From Halomonas sp. (GTDB lineage: Bacteria > Pseudomonadota > Gammaproteobacteria > Pseudomonadales > Halomonadaceae), in the NCBI RefSeq assembly GCF_029263665.1, contig NZ_JAJUFQ010000009.1, forward strand, positions 1 to 64,000: 64,000 nucleotides of DNA. The letters run 5' to 3'. The translations under genes were made by a program, and so were the position numbers. This document shows, piece after piece, positions 17,798-27,398 of the stretch (position 1 is its first letter; every line of letters begins with the position of its first letter). Below the pieces are notes generated by a model. That model was given only the letters and a program-made list of their open reading frames with translations, was not told where the DNA came from and did no database searches.

Positions 17798-19153
17798 ATG
17801 GCAGAAGAAATAACAGAATCTCTCGAAAGCCTGCTGTCACGCATCCATCAGGCCCTGGAAGAAGGTCGCCCTGATGAGATCAGTGCTGCCATTGCCGACC
17901 TCGAACCTGCCGAGATCGCCCTGCTCCTCGAGTCGTTGCCACTGCATGAGCGTACCTTGCTGTGGGAGCAGGTACCGACAGAGCTCGATGGAGAAGTGCT
18001 GCTGCATGTGCATGACGAAGTGCGCAGCACCCTGCTTCAGGACATGGATCCCGAAGAGATCGTGGCGGCCACCGCCAGCCTCGATACCGCGGACCTGGCC
18101 GAACTGTTCGACGACCTGCCCAAACCGGTCGCGGAAGACATGTTGCGCTCCATGGACGAGTTGCAACGAACTCGGCTGCAGGAGACATTATCCTTCGAGG
18201 AAGACAGCGCCGGCCGTCTGATGCGCACCGATACCATTGCGGTGCGTGCCGATGTGATGCTGGAAACCGTGCAGCGTTTCCTGCGCTGGAAAGCCTCCAT
18301 CCCCGACAACACCGACAATCTGATGGTGATAGATCGTACCGGGCAGTTCATGGGCGTCCTGCCATTGGCACGCCTGGTTTCCCATGACCAGGAGACCCTG
18401 GTGGAAACGCTGATGGATGCCGATGTCGATGCCATCCAGGTGGACATGAAATCCCGGGACGTGGCGACCCTGTTCCAGACCCACGACCTGACATCGGCCC
18501 CGGTAGTGGACAAGGAAGGTATGCTGCTGGGCCGTGTGATCATCGATGACATCGTCGATGTCATCCAGGAGAATTCCGAACAGGCCTTGATGAACATGGC
18601 GGGTCTGGATGAGGAAGAAGACCTCTTCGCCCCGGTCGTACCCAGCGCCAGGCGGCGCGCTGTCTGGCTTGGCATCAACCTGCTCACCGCATTTCTGGCT
18701 GCCTGGGTCATTGGCCGCTTTGAGGCCACCCTGCAGCAGATCGTGGCCTTGGCAGTATTGATGCCCATCGTGGCCAGCATGGGCGGTATCGCCGGTAGTC
18801 AGACACTGACACTGACCATTCGCGGCCTGGCCCTGGGTCAAATCAGCAGGACCAACAGCAACTGGCTGCTGTACAAGGAAATCGGTATCTCCCTGATCAA
18901 TGGCGTGGTCTGGGCCCTGGTCGTTGCCATGCTTGCCATAGTCTGGTTCGACAGTGTTCCCATCGGCGCCATCATCGCCGCAGCCTTGGTCATCAACATG
19001 CTGGCCGCTGGTGTCTGCGGTATCGTCATCCCGCTGTTTCTCAAGCGCATCAATATCGATCCCGCGCTTTCCAGTTCCGTGATCCTGACCACCGTCACTG
19101 ACGTGGTCGGCTTCATGTCGTTCCTGGGACTGGCCACCGTGTTTCTGCTGTAG
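17798..19153 (+). CDS. mgtE: magnesium transporter MgtE
   Basis: A Mg2+-gated inner-membrane magnesium channel. The 451-residue protein has the cytosolic superhelical N domain (residues ~20-130), a tandem CBS pair (~135-260), a connecting helix, and five transmembrane segments from about residue 285 to the end, including the conserved PIVASMGGIAGSQ stretch. GGGAGG lies just before ATG 17798. The 130-bp upstream gap shows no M-box-like structure, so control may rely on protein gating by magnesium. Confidence 0.95.
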   Translation: MAEEITESLESLLSRIHQALEEGRPDEISAAIADLEPAEIALLLESLPLHERTLLWEQVPTELDGEVLLHVHDEVRSTLLQDMDPEEIVAATASLDTADLAELFDDLPKPVAEDMLRSMDELQRTRLQETLSFEEDSAGRLMRTDTIAVRADVMLETVQRFLRWKASIPDNTDNLMVIDRTGQFMGVLPLARLVSHDQETLVETLMDADVDAIQVDMKSRDVATLFQTHDLTSAPVVDKEGMLLGRVIIDDIVDVIQENSEQALMNMAGLDEEEDLFAPVVPSARRRAVWLGINLLTAFLAAWVIGRFEATLQQIVALAVLMPIVASMGGIAGSQTLTLTIRGLALGQISRTNSNWLLYKEIGISLINGVVWALVVAMLAIVWFDSVPIGAIIAAALVINMLAAGVCGIVIPLFLKRINIDPALSSSVILTTVTDVVGFMSFLGLATVFLL

Positions 19154-19172
19154 CGCCAGTCACACCGCTCTG

Positions 19173-19213
19173 CCGTCGGCAAGGGAGCTATCATCGCCAC
19201 CTATTGCCGACGG
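19173..19213. terminator. hairpin between convergent mgtE and FAD oxidoreductase gene
   Basis: A perfect 10-bp inverted repeat, CCGTCGGCAA (19173-19182) with TTGCCGACGG (19204-19213), and a 21-nt loop. There is no T tract, so it is only a possible terminator. Confidence 0.4.
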
Positions 19214-19230
19214 TTCCGCCATCATTCAGC

Positions 19231-20673
19231 TCACAGCACCTCGTCCTTCAGTTGATACCAGCGATACAGGCAGCGTTGCCCCAGGCGCCGAAACGGTGCC
19301 AATGCCTCGGACTCGATCTTCTCGAGCAAGTTGGGGTAAGGCAGCTTCGAGGTGAAGATCGGCAGATCCAGGCTCGCGCCCTCTCCTGCGATCCATTGCG
19401 CCAAGCGCTTACCTGCCTGAGCCGAGTACATCACGCCATTACCGCCATAGCCCAATGCATAATAGATACTTTCACGAGGGTCTGGCTGGTGGATACGCGG
19501 CATCATGTCATGGCTGACATCGACCCAGCCCCACCAGGAATAATCGATATCGATGCCTGCCAATGCCGGAAACTTGCGCTCCAGGTCACCAATCAACATC
19601 GCTTCATACTTTTGCTTGGGAGCATCACGCCCGGTAATGGCACTACGGCTACCGATCTGCACCCGGTTATCCGGTAGCAAGCGATAGTAGTGGCGCAGAA
19701 TCCGGGTATCGGTCAGCACCTGTCGGGTACGGAAACCTGTGGCCTCGACTTCCGTCTCGCTCAACGGGCGGGTCACAATGGAATTGGAGAGAATCGGCAA
19801 TAGCCGATTCTTGAGCGACCGGTGCAGCTGGCCCGTGATATATCCCCCCGTCGCGATGCCGACGGCACGCGCCTTGACCACGCCACCGGGAGTGCGCAAG
19901 TAATGCACGTCATCACGGCTTTCCCAGCCAAGTACCGGACTGGCAGGATGCACCTTGACGCCCAAGGCACGGGCCTTGCGCTGATAGCCAAACGCGAGCT
20001 TGCCTGCATGAATGCCGATACCTTCAGGTTCATGCATGGCCCCAGCCGCTTCCCGATCATCCACCCATTCACGCCGCACGCTGTCTGCATCGATGATGCG
20101 TGCATCGTAGTCGAAGGTGTCGCGTAGCAGCCGCGCCTCCTTCTCAAGCCCGGGCATCATCCGGGGCTTGTGAGCGATATAGAGGTGTCCCCCTGGCTGA
20201 GGGTCACACTCGATATCTGCGATGAGTGACTTGAATGTCTGCATGGCATCCACGCATTCACGATGCAGACCAAGTGCTGTGTCGAGTCCGTAGCGTTCGA
20301 TCCACTGGGAACGCTTCAAGCGTCCGGAAGCACACTGGGCCTGGCCGCCATTGCGGGTACTGCATCCCCAGGCAACGCGATTGGCCTCAAGCACGGTCGC
20401 CTTGATGCCGTATTGCTCGGCAAGGAAGATCGCCGCTGTCAGGCCAGTGAACCCTGAACCGATGATCACCACGTCCGCATCAATGTCGGCTTCAACGGGG
20501 CCATCATCCGCCGGTGGCTCGCCCGCCGTACCAATCCAGTAGGTCGGAGCATAGTCGCAGCCGCTTCCTGTCCGAGGTGTGGTCAAGGGGTCATAGGCAG
20601 GGTCGTAAGGTGTCTGGGCCGGTGTGGCACGTTCACTATGTGCCGGCGAGACGCTGGGCTGCACATCCAACAT
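19231..20673 (-). CDS. FAD-dependent amine oxidoreductase, candidate taurine dehydrogenase large subunit
   Basis: A 480-residue DAO-family flavoprotein. After a ~65-residue N-terminal stretch comes the Rossmann FAD motif GSGFTG (72-77), then a GCSTRNGGQ segment as in PuuB-like amine oxidases, and a C-terminal GYGGNGVMYSAQAGK FAD-closing region. Family membership alone allows several primary amines. Context narrows it: the upstream gene encodes a small NTF2-like protein, and xsc and pta are close by, so I infer the TauY role (taurine to sulfoacetaldehyde plus ammonium, electrons to the respiratory chain). A good AGGAGG precedes the start. It forms an operon with the NTF2-like gene, 42 bp apart. 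Confidence 0.7.
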   Translation of the reverse strand: MLDVQPSVSPAHSERATPAQTPYDPAYDPLTTPRTGSGCDYAPTYWIGTAGEPPADDGPVEADIDADVVIIGSGFTGLTAAIFLAEQYGIKATVLEANRVAWGCSTRNGGQAQCASGRLKRSQWIERYGLDTALGLHRECVDAMQTFKSLIADIECDPQPGGHLYIAHKPRMMPGLEKEARLLRDTFDYDARIIDADSVRREWVDDREAAGAMHEPEGIGIHAGKLAFGYQRKARALGVKVHPASPVLGWESRDDVHYLRTPGGVVKARAVGIATGGYITGQLHRSLKNRLLPILSNSIVTRPLSETEVEATGFRTRQVLTDTRILRHYYRLLPDNRVQIGSRSAITGRDAPKQKYEAMLIGDLERKFPALAGIDIDYSWWGWVDVSHDMMPRIHQPDPRESIYYALGYGGNGVMYSAQAGKRLAQWIAGEGASLDLPIFTSKLPYPNLLEKIESEALAPFRRLGQRCLYRWYQLKDEVL

Positions 20674-20715
20674 GATGATCTTCCTCCTTCCTGGCCAGAT
20701 GATCGTGTCGCCGTA

Positions 20716-21108
20716 TCAGGCGCCCTGGACGGGGGTTGCCGGACGTTGTTTGCGATAGGCGTTCTTTACGGCAATCTTGCCGTCCCTGAAAGTGAAGGCA
20801 TCGATCATGCGTGCCTCTGAACGCATGCCGTCTGCGCTAGTACCGCGATAGGTACTCTCGCTGTAACCCCGATCACCGATCACCACGTGCACACCATCGA
20901 CCCACTCGGCATCCGCTGCGTTCTCCCAAGCTGCACGCAGGCCAGCCCGAACTGCGTCCTTGCCGATGAAGCTCTTGCCCAGCAGTTCAGGCCCTGCCAC
21001 TGCATGGAATTCACAATCGTCGGTCATCATCTCCATCACAGCATCGATGTCATGACGGTTGAGGGCGGCACTGAAATCCGCCAGGAACTGGGCATCAGGT
21101 TGGCTCAT
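20716..21108 (-). CDS. NTF2-like protein, candidate taurine dehydrogenase small subunit
   Basis: A 130-residue SnoaL/NTF2-like cone-fold protein (for example FLADFSAALNRHDIDAVMEMM, read in two parts, then FIGKDAVRAGLRAAW). Proteins of this fold can be enzymes or small partner subunits. From memory, the TauX small subunit of taurine dehydrogenase is of this kind, and its place directly before the FAD oxidoreductase fits that. ATG 21108 has GGAG 7 nt upstream. An open extension to 21177 lacks support. The gene is divergent from cobS across a promoter carrying three operator-like boxes. Confidence 0.65.
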   Translation of the reverse strand: MSQPDAQFLADFSAALNRHDIDAVMEMMTDDCEFHAVAGPELLGKSFIGKDAVRAGLRAAWENAADAEWVDGVHVVIGDRGYSESTYRGTSADGMRSEARMIDAFTFRDGKIAVKNAYRKQRPATPVQGA

Positions 21109-21282
21109 GAGAGGTCTCCATTGTTGTTGATTCGACACCATCGAGCCTACGACCGCGCAGGTCATGACGCTTAGCACCAGTTGTCAGCCATCTCTTGGAC
21201 CAGTCATGCTTCTCATTGCATCTGGCCGTCATGCGTCTGTGTGCCACCCTGGACAGCCTTGTGATAAAAACCAAAAATCTCA

Positions 21283-21338
21283 TTTTTCGGAACTTTTCTA
21301 TATGTTTTCCGAAACCATTTGAGATATTTTTCGAAACG
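21283..21338. promoter_or_regulatory. three operator-like boxes at 22-bp spacing
   Basis: TTTTTCGGAAC (21283-21293), TTTTCCGAAAC (21305-21315) and TTTTTCGAAAC (21327-21337) share the form TTTTYCGRAAC. Their central CG steps fall at 21288, 21310 and 21332, exactly 22 bp (two helical turns) apart. They lie in the divergent gap between the NTF2-like/FAD operon and cobS-cobT. The same motif occurs upstream of xsc and iclR, so an IclR-family binding array is the likely reading. Confidence 0.7.
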
Positions 21339-21399
21339 TGATTATCCTGATGGCAGCACCCCATTTCCGCTCCATTCCGCCCTGGAGGATGACCACACC

Positions 21400-22395
21400 A
21401 TGGCCGATGCATCTCTCTCCCTTGATGGCATCCCTGCGCGGCACTACCGCAGTGCCAAGGAACTGTTCGGTATCGAATCCAACCTGCAGGTGCCGGTTTT
21501 CGACGAGCAGGATGACCACGTTCCTGCTATCGATGACGCCTATCGGTTCAACCCTGATGTCACTCTGGCGATACTCGCCGGCTTCACACGCAATCGCCGG
21601 GTGATGGTCCAAGGGCTGCACGGCACCGGCAAGTCGACCCATATCGAGCAAGTCGCAGCCCGCCTGAACTGGCCCTGTGTCAGGGTCAACCTGGATGGCC
21701 ATATCAGTCGTCTGGACCTGGTGGGAAAGGATGCCATCGTGATACGTGATGGTGTTCAGGTCACCGAATTTCAGGAAGGTATCGTGCCCTGGTCCCTGCA
21801 ACGTCCAGTGGCCCTGATCTTCGATGAGTATGATGCTGGCCGGCCTGACGTCATGTTCGTCATCCAGCGTATTCTGGAGCGCGATGGTCAGTTCACTCTG
21901 CTGGACCAGAACCGGGTCATCCAGCCTCATCCCATGTTTCGCCTGTTCGCCACCGCCAACACTCTGGGCCTGGGCAACCAGGACGGCCTGTATCATGGCA
22001 CCCAGATGCTCAACCATGCCCAGGTCGACCGCTGGAACATTGTCGCCAAGCTGGATTACCTGCCTCGCGACGAAGAGGTCAAGATCGTGCTGGCCCGGGT
22101 CCCCAGCAAGGACACGGAGCGTGGACGACGGCACATCGATGCCATGGTCGCAGTGGCTGAACTGACTCGCCAGGGCTTTGCCAATGGCGACCTGTCGACG
22201 CTGATGTCACCTCGCACGGTGATCACCTGGGCAGAAAACTGCGAGATATTTCGTGATCCGGCCCTCGCCTTCCGCTTGTCGTTCCTCAACAAGTGCGATG
22301 AGCACGAACGTGCTCTGGTCGCCGAGTTCTACCAGCGCTGCTTTGATGAGGAGCTGGAGGAGTCGGTGATCAACGATAGCGAGGCTGGAGCATGA
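21400..22395 (+). CDS. cobS: CobS-like AAA+ ATPase
   Basis: A 331-residue AAA+ protein that matches the CobS subunit of aerobic cobaltochelatase, as I remember it, almost end to end ([44 protein letters not shown], shown here as pattern). Walker A is GLHGTGKST (72-80, Lys78) and Walker B is IFDEYD (Asp142/Glu143). A 4-bp ATGA overlap couples it to cobT. ATG 21400 has GGAGG upstream. No cobN and no cobalamin genes are in view, and the neighbours are sulfonate-catabolism genes. It may therefore serve as an ATPase that activates or loads a local enzyme, as other AAA+/VWA pairs do. Confidence 0.82.
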   Translation: MADASLSLDGIPARHYRSAKELFGIESNLQVPVFDEQDDHVPAIDDAYRFNPDVTLAILAGFTRNRRVMVQGLHGTGKSTHIEQVAARLNWPCVRVNLDGHISRLDLVGKDAIVIRDGVQVTEFQEGIVPWSLQRPVALIFDEYDAGRPDVMFVIQRILERDGQFTLLDQNRVIQPHPMFRLFATANTLGLGNQDGLYHGTQMLNHAQVDRWNIVAKLDYLPRDEEVKIVLARVPSKDTERGRRHIDAMVAVAELTRQGFANGDLSTLMSPRTVITWAENCEIFRDPALAFRLSFLNKCDEHERALVAEFYQRCFDEELEESVINDSEAGA

Positions 22396-24131
22396 GCGAA
22401 TCGTCTGCTACCGATCAGCTACCCAGGCAACGCCGTCGACAGCAGTATCTGGAAGAGCTGGAAGCCGCAACACTGCGTGCCCTGAGCGCAGACCGGTCAT
22501 GGCACTATCGCAGCCGGCGACTATATCAAGGTGCTTCCCGAGTGGCATTGCGTGCTCCGCACCTGCGTCTCGACACCCATTGCCTTGATGCGCCGGACTA
22601 TCGAGCGGTCAGTGATGCCATGGCGATGCGGCAGCGACATAGTGATGCTCAGTTGCATGAAACCCTGCGCCCCAAAGGGCCAGAGGCACGCCTGATCTAC
22701 GATCTGCTGGAACAGTTGAGAGTCGAGGCGCTGGCCACAGCTGACAGCCCGGGCATGACCCATAATCTGCGCCAGCGATTCCAGCGCTGGTCATTGGCCT
22801 TCCATCACGCCCAGCTTACCGAGACGGACCTGGGACTGTTGCTGTTCTGCCTGATACAGATCTGCTGGTCGCGTCTCATGGCCCAGCCAGTGATCGAAGA
22901 AGTCGAAGATCTTATCGAAGCCACGCGGGCCTCTATCGTTCCTGGATTGGGTCATGCCCTGGCGGGACTGCGCCGAGAACGTCATCATCAGAAGGTTTTC
23001 CAGAAGCATGCGCGTGCCGTGGCCGATTGGATTGACGAACGACTGTCCGGTTTCGAGGTCCAGGACGAACGAGACCAGGAAGGCCAGGACCCGAAGCGCC
23101 AGTTGGCCTTGCTGCTGGATAGTGAAGACGATATTGACGAGCCGGTGCCTCTGGCGCCCAGTGGACACAGTCGACTGTTTGATCATCATCGCCGCCGTTA
23201 TCGCGCCTTCACCCTGGCCTACGACCGTGAGCTGGAGGCCGAAACCCTGATCCGGCCAGTCCTGCTCGAAGAGTATCGCCATCGTCTCGACCAGCGCATC
23301 TCCGACCAACGCATCAATGTGCGTCGCCTGGCACGCTTCTTTCGCAATACCCTGACCCAGCCGGACCGGGATGGTTGGCAGCACGGAGAAGAAAGCGGTG
23401 TTATCGATGGCCGGCGCCTGGCTCAGGTCGTCGCCTCTCCCATGGAACGCCGCCTGTTTCAGCGCGAGCGCTATCATCCACAGGGGGATGCCCAGGTCTG
23501 TTTCCTGATTGACTGCTCCGGCTCCATGAAGGCCCACGGGGAAGCCATTGCGGTTCTGGTCGAACTGATGACCAGGGCTCTGGACATGGCAGGCATTGCC
23601 ACCGAAGTGCTGGGCTTCACCACCTCGACCTGGAATGGAGGACGAGTCCACAAGGACTGGCTCAAGGCCAGGCGTCCCGAGGCACCAGGCCGTCTCAATG
23701 AAGTCCGTCACCTGGTCTTCAAGCACGCGGCACAGCCTTGGCGCCGGGCACGACGCGCCTTCGGTGCTCTGCTCAAGGCTGACCTGTACAAGGAAGGTAT
23801 CGATGGGGAAGCCGTGGAATGGGCCTGCCAGCGGCTACTCGGTGCAGACGTCAAACGGCGCCTACTGGTGGTGCTGTCCGATGGCAGTCCATCGGACAGT
23901 GCCACTCACCTGGCCAACGACCGCCACTACCTGGACAACCACCTTCAAGCCGTGGTCGAACGCTACGACCGCCCAGGACAAGTGGAAATAAGCGGACTTG
24001 GCGTAGGCCTGGACCTGAGTCCTTACTATCGTCAGCACCGCATCATCGACCTGGCCCAGACGCTGGATAATGCCCTGGCGGAGGAAATCGCCCTTCTGCT
24101 GGTGAAACAGCACCGCCAAGGACGGCGCTGA
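22392..24131 (+). CDS. cobT: CobT-like VWA protein
   Basis: A 579-residue partner of the CobS-like ATPase. The N-terminal two thirds are charged and arginine-rich. The C-terminal von Willebrand A domain has the MIDAS motif DCSGSM (Asp374) and the CobT-type stretch [11 protein letters not shown] followed by PWRRARR. The start overlaps the cobS stop by ATGA, indicating translational coupling. In cobaltochelatase CobS and CobT form the chaperone-like ring that works with CobN. Here CobN is absent from the window. The gene ends 19 bp from convergent pta, so it closes a plus-strand two-gene unit inside the sulfonate locus. Confidence 0.82.
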   Translation: MSESSATDQLPRQRRRQQYLEELEAATLRALSADRSWHYRSRRLYQGASRVALRAPHLRLDTHCLDAPDYRAVSDAMAMRQRHSDAQLHETLRPKGPEARLIYDLLEQLRVEALATADSPGMTHNLRQRFQRWSLAFHHAQLTETDLGLLLFCLIQICWSRLMAQPVIEEVEDLIEATRASIVPGLGHALAGLRRERHHQKVFQKHARAVADWIDERLSGFEVQDERDQEGQDPKRQLALLLDSEDDIDEPVPLAPSGHSRLFDHHRRRYRAFTLAYDRELEAETLIRPVLLEEYRHRLDQRISDQRINVRRLARFFRNTLTQPDRDGWQHGEESGVIDGRRLAQVVASPMERRLFQRERYHPQGDAQVCFLIDCSGSMKAHGEAIAVLVELMTRALDMAGIATEVLGFTTSTWNGGRVHKDWLKARRPEAPGRLNEVRHLVFKHAAQPWRRARRAFGALLKADLYKEGIDGEAVEWACQRLLGADVKRRLLVVLSDGSPSDSATHLANDRHYLDNHLQAVVERYDRPGQVEISGLGVGLDLSPYYRQHRIIDLAQTLDNALAEEIALLLVKQHRQGRR

Positions 24132-24150
24132 GACCGCCGCCCTCCTGCCA

Positions 24151-25155
24151 TCATGCAGACTGTCGCTGTGCCTGCACCGTGGTCACGGCGATGACATTGA
24201 GGATGTCCTCTACGCTGCACCCTCGTGACAGGTCGTTGGCCGGTTTGGCCAATCCTTGCAACAACGGTCCGATTGCCTCGGCTCCCCCTATACGCTCTGC
24301 CAGCTTGTAGCCGATGTTACCTGCTTCGAGCTCAGGGAAGACCAGCACATTGGCCTGCCCCTTGACTCTGGAATCCGGCAACTTGCGTTCCGCCACCTCG
24401 GCGACAATCGCCGCATCCAACTGCACGTCTTCGTCGATGGCCAATTGCGGGCGCTGTATCTTTACCTTGCGGGCTGCCTGGACCACCTTGTCTACCGAGG
24501 CATGTCGCGCACTGCCACTGGTCGAGAACGACAGCATCGCAACTCTTGCCGGCTCATCGAGCAAGGCTTCGGCACTGTCGGCCGCGGCCATGGCGATCTG
24601 TGCCAGTTCATCGGCATCAGGATCCACCACCAGCCCGCAGTCCGAGAAGATCATCCCGCCCTTGAGATTGTGAAACGGCTTGCACAGCATCATCAGGAAG
24701 AAGCTCGACACGAGGGTCACCCCTGGCGCTTTGCCAATCAGTTGAATGGCGGCCCTCACCACATCAGCCGTGGTGTTCACTGCGCCGGCAACACTACCAT
24801 CCGCCAGCCCAGCACTGACCATCAGGTTGGCGAATATCAGTGGTCCCAGCACGCTCGCGCTCGCCTGCTCCCGGCTCATACCCTTGGCTTCGCGCAAACG
24901 GAACAAGTGCTCAGCCAATGTTTCGGTATATGGCGAGATGCGAGGGTCGATCAGCGTGACAGCACCCAGTTCAAGATGCTCTTCTTCTGCCCGGGCCTTG
25001 ATGCGCTCGCTGTCTCCCACCAGCAGGATCTCCGCATAGCCTTCCTGCGTTGCTCGCATGGCGGCTTCCAGCACCCGGCGATCTTCGCCTTCACATAACA
25101 CAATCCGACGTGGTGCGGCCCGCGCCATGTCGCGAATATGGTTTAACGCCTTCAT
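24151..25155 (-). CDS. pta: phosphate acetyltransferase Pta (short form)
   Basis: Pta converts acetyl phosphate and CoA to acetyl-CoA and phosphate. The 334-residue protein is the single-domain form (PTA/PTB domain only), without the N-terminal regulatory domain of the E. coli enzyme. Characteristic segments include VLCEGEDRRVLEAA, LADGSVAGAVNTTADVVR, SDCGLVVDPDADELA and SFSTSGSARH. It lies downstream of xsc on the same strand, where it would consume the acetyl phosphate released by Xsc. Such xsc-pta pairs are typical of taurine and sulfonate degradation loci. Confidence 0.94.
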   Translation of the reverse strand: MKALNHIRDMARAAPRRIVLCEGEDRRVLEAAMRATQEGYAEILLVGDSERIKARAEEEHLELGAVTLIDPRISPYTETLAEHLFRLREAKGMSREQASASVLGPLIFANLMVSAGLADGSVAGAVNTTADVVRAAIQLIGKAPGVTLVSSFFLMMLCKPFHNLKGGMIFSDCGLVVDPDADELAQIAMAAADSAEALLDEPARVAMLSFSTSGSARHASVDKVVQAARKVKIQRPQLAIDEDVQLDAAIVAEVAERKLPDSRVKGQANVLVFPELEAGNIGYKLAERIGGAEAIGPLLQGLAKPANDLSRGCSVEDILNVIAVTTVQAQRQSA

Positions 25156-25211
25156 TGTTGTTCGCTCCGGCTTGCCTTCATGTCAGGGGCTCCTGGGCGA
25201 CAACCCAAGGT

Positions 25212-25256
25212 CCTGTAGACAATGCCCCTGTAGACCATGCCCCTGCAGACAAAACC
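25212..25256. repeat. 15-bp tandem repeat, three copies
   Basis: CCTGTAGAC or CCTGCAGAC recurs at 25212, 25227 and 25242 with an exact 15-bp period (unit CCTGTAGACMATGCC). It lies between pta and xsc and runs into the xsc terminator. Confidence 0.92.
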
Positions 25257-25273
25257 CCGGCACAGGGCCGGGG
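25251..25273 (-). terminator. terminator downstream of xsc
   Basis: On the minus strand CCCCGGC pairs with GCCGGGG around a 5-nt loop, followed by T4 (plus-strand A4 at 25251-25254). It starts about 30 bp after the xsc stop, so pta may depend on readthrough or have its own promoter. Confidence 0.85.
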
Positions 25274-25302
25274 CAGTATCAACGCAGGGTCATTCCCATG
25301 GA

Positions 25303-27126
25303 TCAGACGTAGTCCTGGTATTTTTCCAGCAGACGCACCGGCTTCTTGAGTGCATCGCGGCGGAAGGGATCGCCCAACTCGCGGGTACACATGATTTCGA
25401 TGATGGTGGTCTTGCCTTCATTCATCTGCATGTCCACGGCTTTCTTCAGTGCCGGCCCCACGTCCTCGAGACGGTCCACTGTGATGCCTTCTGCGCCCAT
25501 GGCACGGCCAATCTCGGCGAAGCTCTGGTTGTCCAGCTCCCCCGCGACGAAGCGCCGGTTATAGAAGTCGACCTGGTTCTTCTTCTCTGCTCCCCACTGG
25601 CGATTGTGGAAGACCACCGCCGTCACCGGAATGTCGTGGCGTACCGCTGTCATGGTTTCCATCATGCTCATGCCCCAGGCGCCATCACCGGCATAGGCAA
25701 TGGCCGGACGATGCGGAGCGGCCGCCTTGGCGCCAATGATGGTGGGCAATGCATAGCCACAGTTACCGAAGCTCATGGGAGCAAAGAAGCTGCGCGGCTT
25801 TTCGAAGCGCAGGTAGCTATGCGCTACAGAGTTGATGTTGCCGATGTCGGTCGACACCATCACATCTTCTGGCATGGCTTTCTCCAGCTCGCGCAGCACC
25901 TGGCGTGGATGCAGATACTGGCCACCGGAGAACGGCGTTTCTTCCTTGGCCTCCTCGATGGCGTCGAGGCTGAATGGGTCACGTTCGTGGGTCCATTCAT
26001 CCAGTTCCTTTTCCCAGGCTTCCTTCTCTGCCTTGATCTTGGCCAGGCGCTCATCCTTGGTCGCATCGCAGGCCAGTGCTCTGTCTTCGAGGCGCCTGGA
26101 CAGCTCGATGGCCGCCGCCTTGGCATCACCGCAGATGCCGACGGAGATCTTCTTCACCAACCCCAGCATCTTGTGGTCAGCATCGACCTGGATGATCTTG
26201 GCCTCCTTCGGCCAGTAGTCCATACCGTGCTGCGGCAAGGTGCCGAAGGGTCCCAGGCGTGTGCCCAGCGCCAACACGACATCTGCCTGGGAAATCAGCT
26301 TCATGCCAGCCTTGGAGCCCTGATACCCCAGCGGTCCGCACCACTGAGGATGACTCGCCGGGAAGGAGTCATTGTGCTGATAGCTGTTGACCACAGGAGC
26401 CCCCAGACGCTCGGCCAGTGCCTTGCACTCCTCGACGCCATCCGCCATGACCACGCCACCACCAGAAACAATGACGGGAAACTTGGCTTCGGCCAGCAGT
26501 GCCGCAGCTTCATCCAGAGACTGGGCGCCACCCGGACCACGGTCGATACGACGAGGCTCGGGAATCTCTGCCTCGATTTCACCATAAAAATAGTCACGCG
26601 GAATATTCAACTGCGTAGGGCCGATCTCGGACATGGCGCGATCGAAGCAACGTCCGGTGAACTCGGCCATGCGTGCAGGGTTGGTGACATGGCCCTGATA
26701 CTTGGTGAACTCCTGGAACATTGGAAGCTGATTGCATTCCTGGAACCCGCCCAGGCCAATGCCGGTGGTACCGGTCTCTGGCGTGATCATCACCACCGGA
26801 CTATGCGCCCAATAGGCAGCGGCAATGCCGGTCACGCAGTTGGAAATACCCGGTCCGTTCTGGCCGATCACCACCCCATGGCGCCCTGATACCCGGGCAT
26901 ATCCATCGGCCATATGTGCCGCGCCTTGCTCGTGGACCACGGGAATCAGGCGAATGCCAGCAGGAGCAAAGATATCCATGGCATCCATGAAGGCAGATCC
27001 CATGATGCCGAACATGTCGGTAACACCATTGGCGACAAGGGTTTCAACAAAGGCTTCAGAAGGTGTCATTTTCTGCTTGCCTTGAACGACCTGGCGATTG
27101 TCGCCGTTATTGTGGTTGTGGCTCAT
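25303..27126 (-). CDS. xsc: sulfoacetaldehyde acetyltransferase Xsc
   Basis: Xsc is a thiamine-diphosphate enzyme that, with phosphate, splits sulfoacetaldehyde into sulfite and acetyl phosphate. The 607-residue protein has the ThDP-activating Glu66 in VVHEQGAAHMADGYAR, the Xsc-typical PETGTTGIGLGGFQE segment, and the C-terminal cofactor motif GDGAWGMSMMET with its downstream Asn. ATG 27126 has a strong GGAGGAG site. An in-frame extension to 27171 would bury it. The gene is divergent from the IclR regulator and shares with it an operator-rich promoter. It defines the locus as C2-sulfonate catabolism. Confidence 0.95.
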   Translation of the reverse strand: MSHNHNNGDNRQVVQGKQKMTPSEAFVETLVANGVTDMFGIMGSAFMDAMDIFAPAGIRLIPVVHEQGAAHMADGYARVSGRHGVVIGQNGPGISNCVTGIAAAYWAHSPVVMITPETGTTGIGLGGFQECNQLPMFQEFTKYQGHVTNPARMAEFTGRCFDRAMSEIGPTQLNIPRDYFYGEIEAEIPEPRRIDRGPGGAQSLDEAAALLAEAKFPVIVSGGGVVMADGVEECKALAERLGAPVVNSYQHNDSFPASHPQWCGPLGYQGSKAGMKLISQADVVLALGTRLGPFGTLPQHGMDYWPKEAKIIQVDADHKMLGLVKKISVGICGDAKAAAIELSRRLEDRALACDATKDERLAKIKAEKEAWEKELDEWTHERDPFSLDAIEEAKEETPFSGGQYLHPRQVLRELEKAMPEDVMVSTDIGNINSVAHSYLRFEKPRSFFAPMSFGNCGYALPTIIGAKAAAPHRPAIAYAGDGAWGMSMMETMTAVRHDIPVTAVVFHNRQWGAEKKNQVDFYNRRFVAGELDNQSFAEIGRAMGAEGITVDRLEDVGPALKKAVDMQMNEGKTTIIEIMCTRELGDPFRRDALKKPVRLLEKYQDYV

Positions 27127-27196
27127 AGCTCCTCCAGGAACGCCTCCAGAGGCGCCTTGTGCAAGGCTCATCCGGAAGTTCGTCTAAAGACTCTTT

Positions 27197-27222
27197 GTGA
27201 ATGCTAGGCGTGAATGCTGGGC
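27197..27222. repeat. 13-bp tandem duplication
   Basis: GTGAATGCTAGGC (27197-27209) is followed directly by GTGAATGCTGGGC (27210-27222). It lies in the xsc leader. Confidence 0.9.
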
Positions 27223-27252
27223 GACAAACATGTCGCGCCACTCATAAAACCA

Positions 27253-27366
27253 TTTTCCGATACAACATGTCTCGTTATTAGAAACATGACAAAAAACTAG
27301 ACCAGTCATCCCTGACCGTCAACTGAAATTTCGAAAAACGGTACAAATTGATTTCTTTTCAGAAAC
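27253..27366. promoter_or_regulatory. operator-like boxes in the xsc-iclR divergent promoter
   Basis: Four near-matches to TTTTYCGRAAC: TTTTCCGATAC (27253-27263), TTATTAGAAAC (27275-27285), the reverse-strand box GTTTTTCGAAAT with its CG at 27332-27333, and TTTTCAGAAAC (27356-27366). The first two are again centred 22 bp apart (27258 and 27280). The last is only about 20 bp before the IclR ribosome binding site, consistent with autoregulation. Confidence 0.65.
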
Positions 27367-27398
27367 GGATAGACTTTGGCTTCAGGGAGGATGCCACC

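Noticed and set aside
21400-24131. Assignment of cobS-cobT to cobalamin synthesis
   Set aside because: The proteins are clearly CobS/CobT homologues, but no cobN or other corrin gene is present and the neighbours all concern sulfonate use, so the pathway cannot be assigned from the window.
25237-26889. Open frame of 550 codons on the plus strand opposite xsc
   Set aside because: It lies wholly antisense to a fully conserved xsc gene, has no recognisable domain, and is a by-product of the codon usage of xsc.
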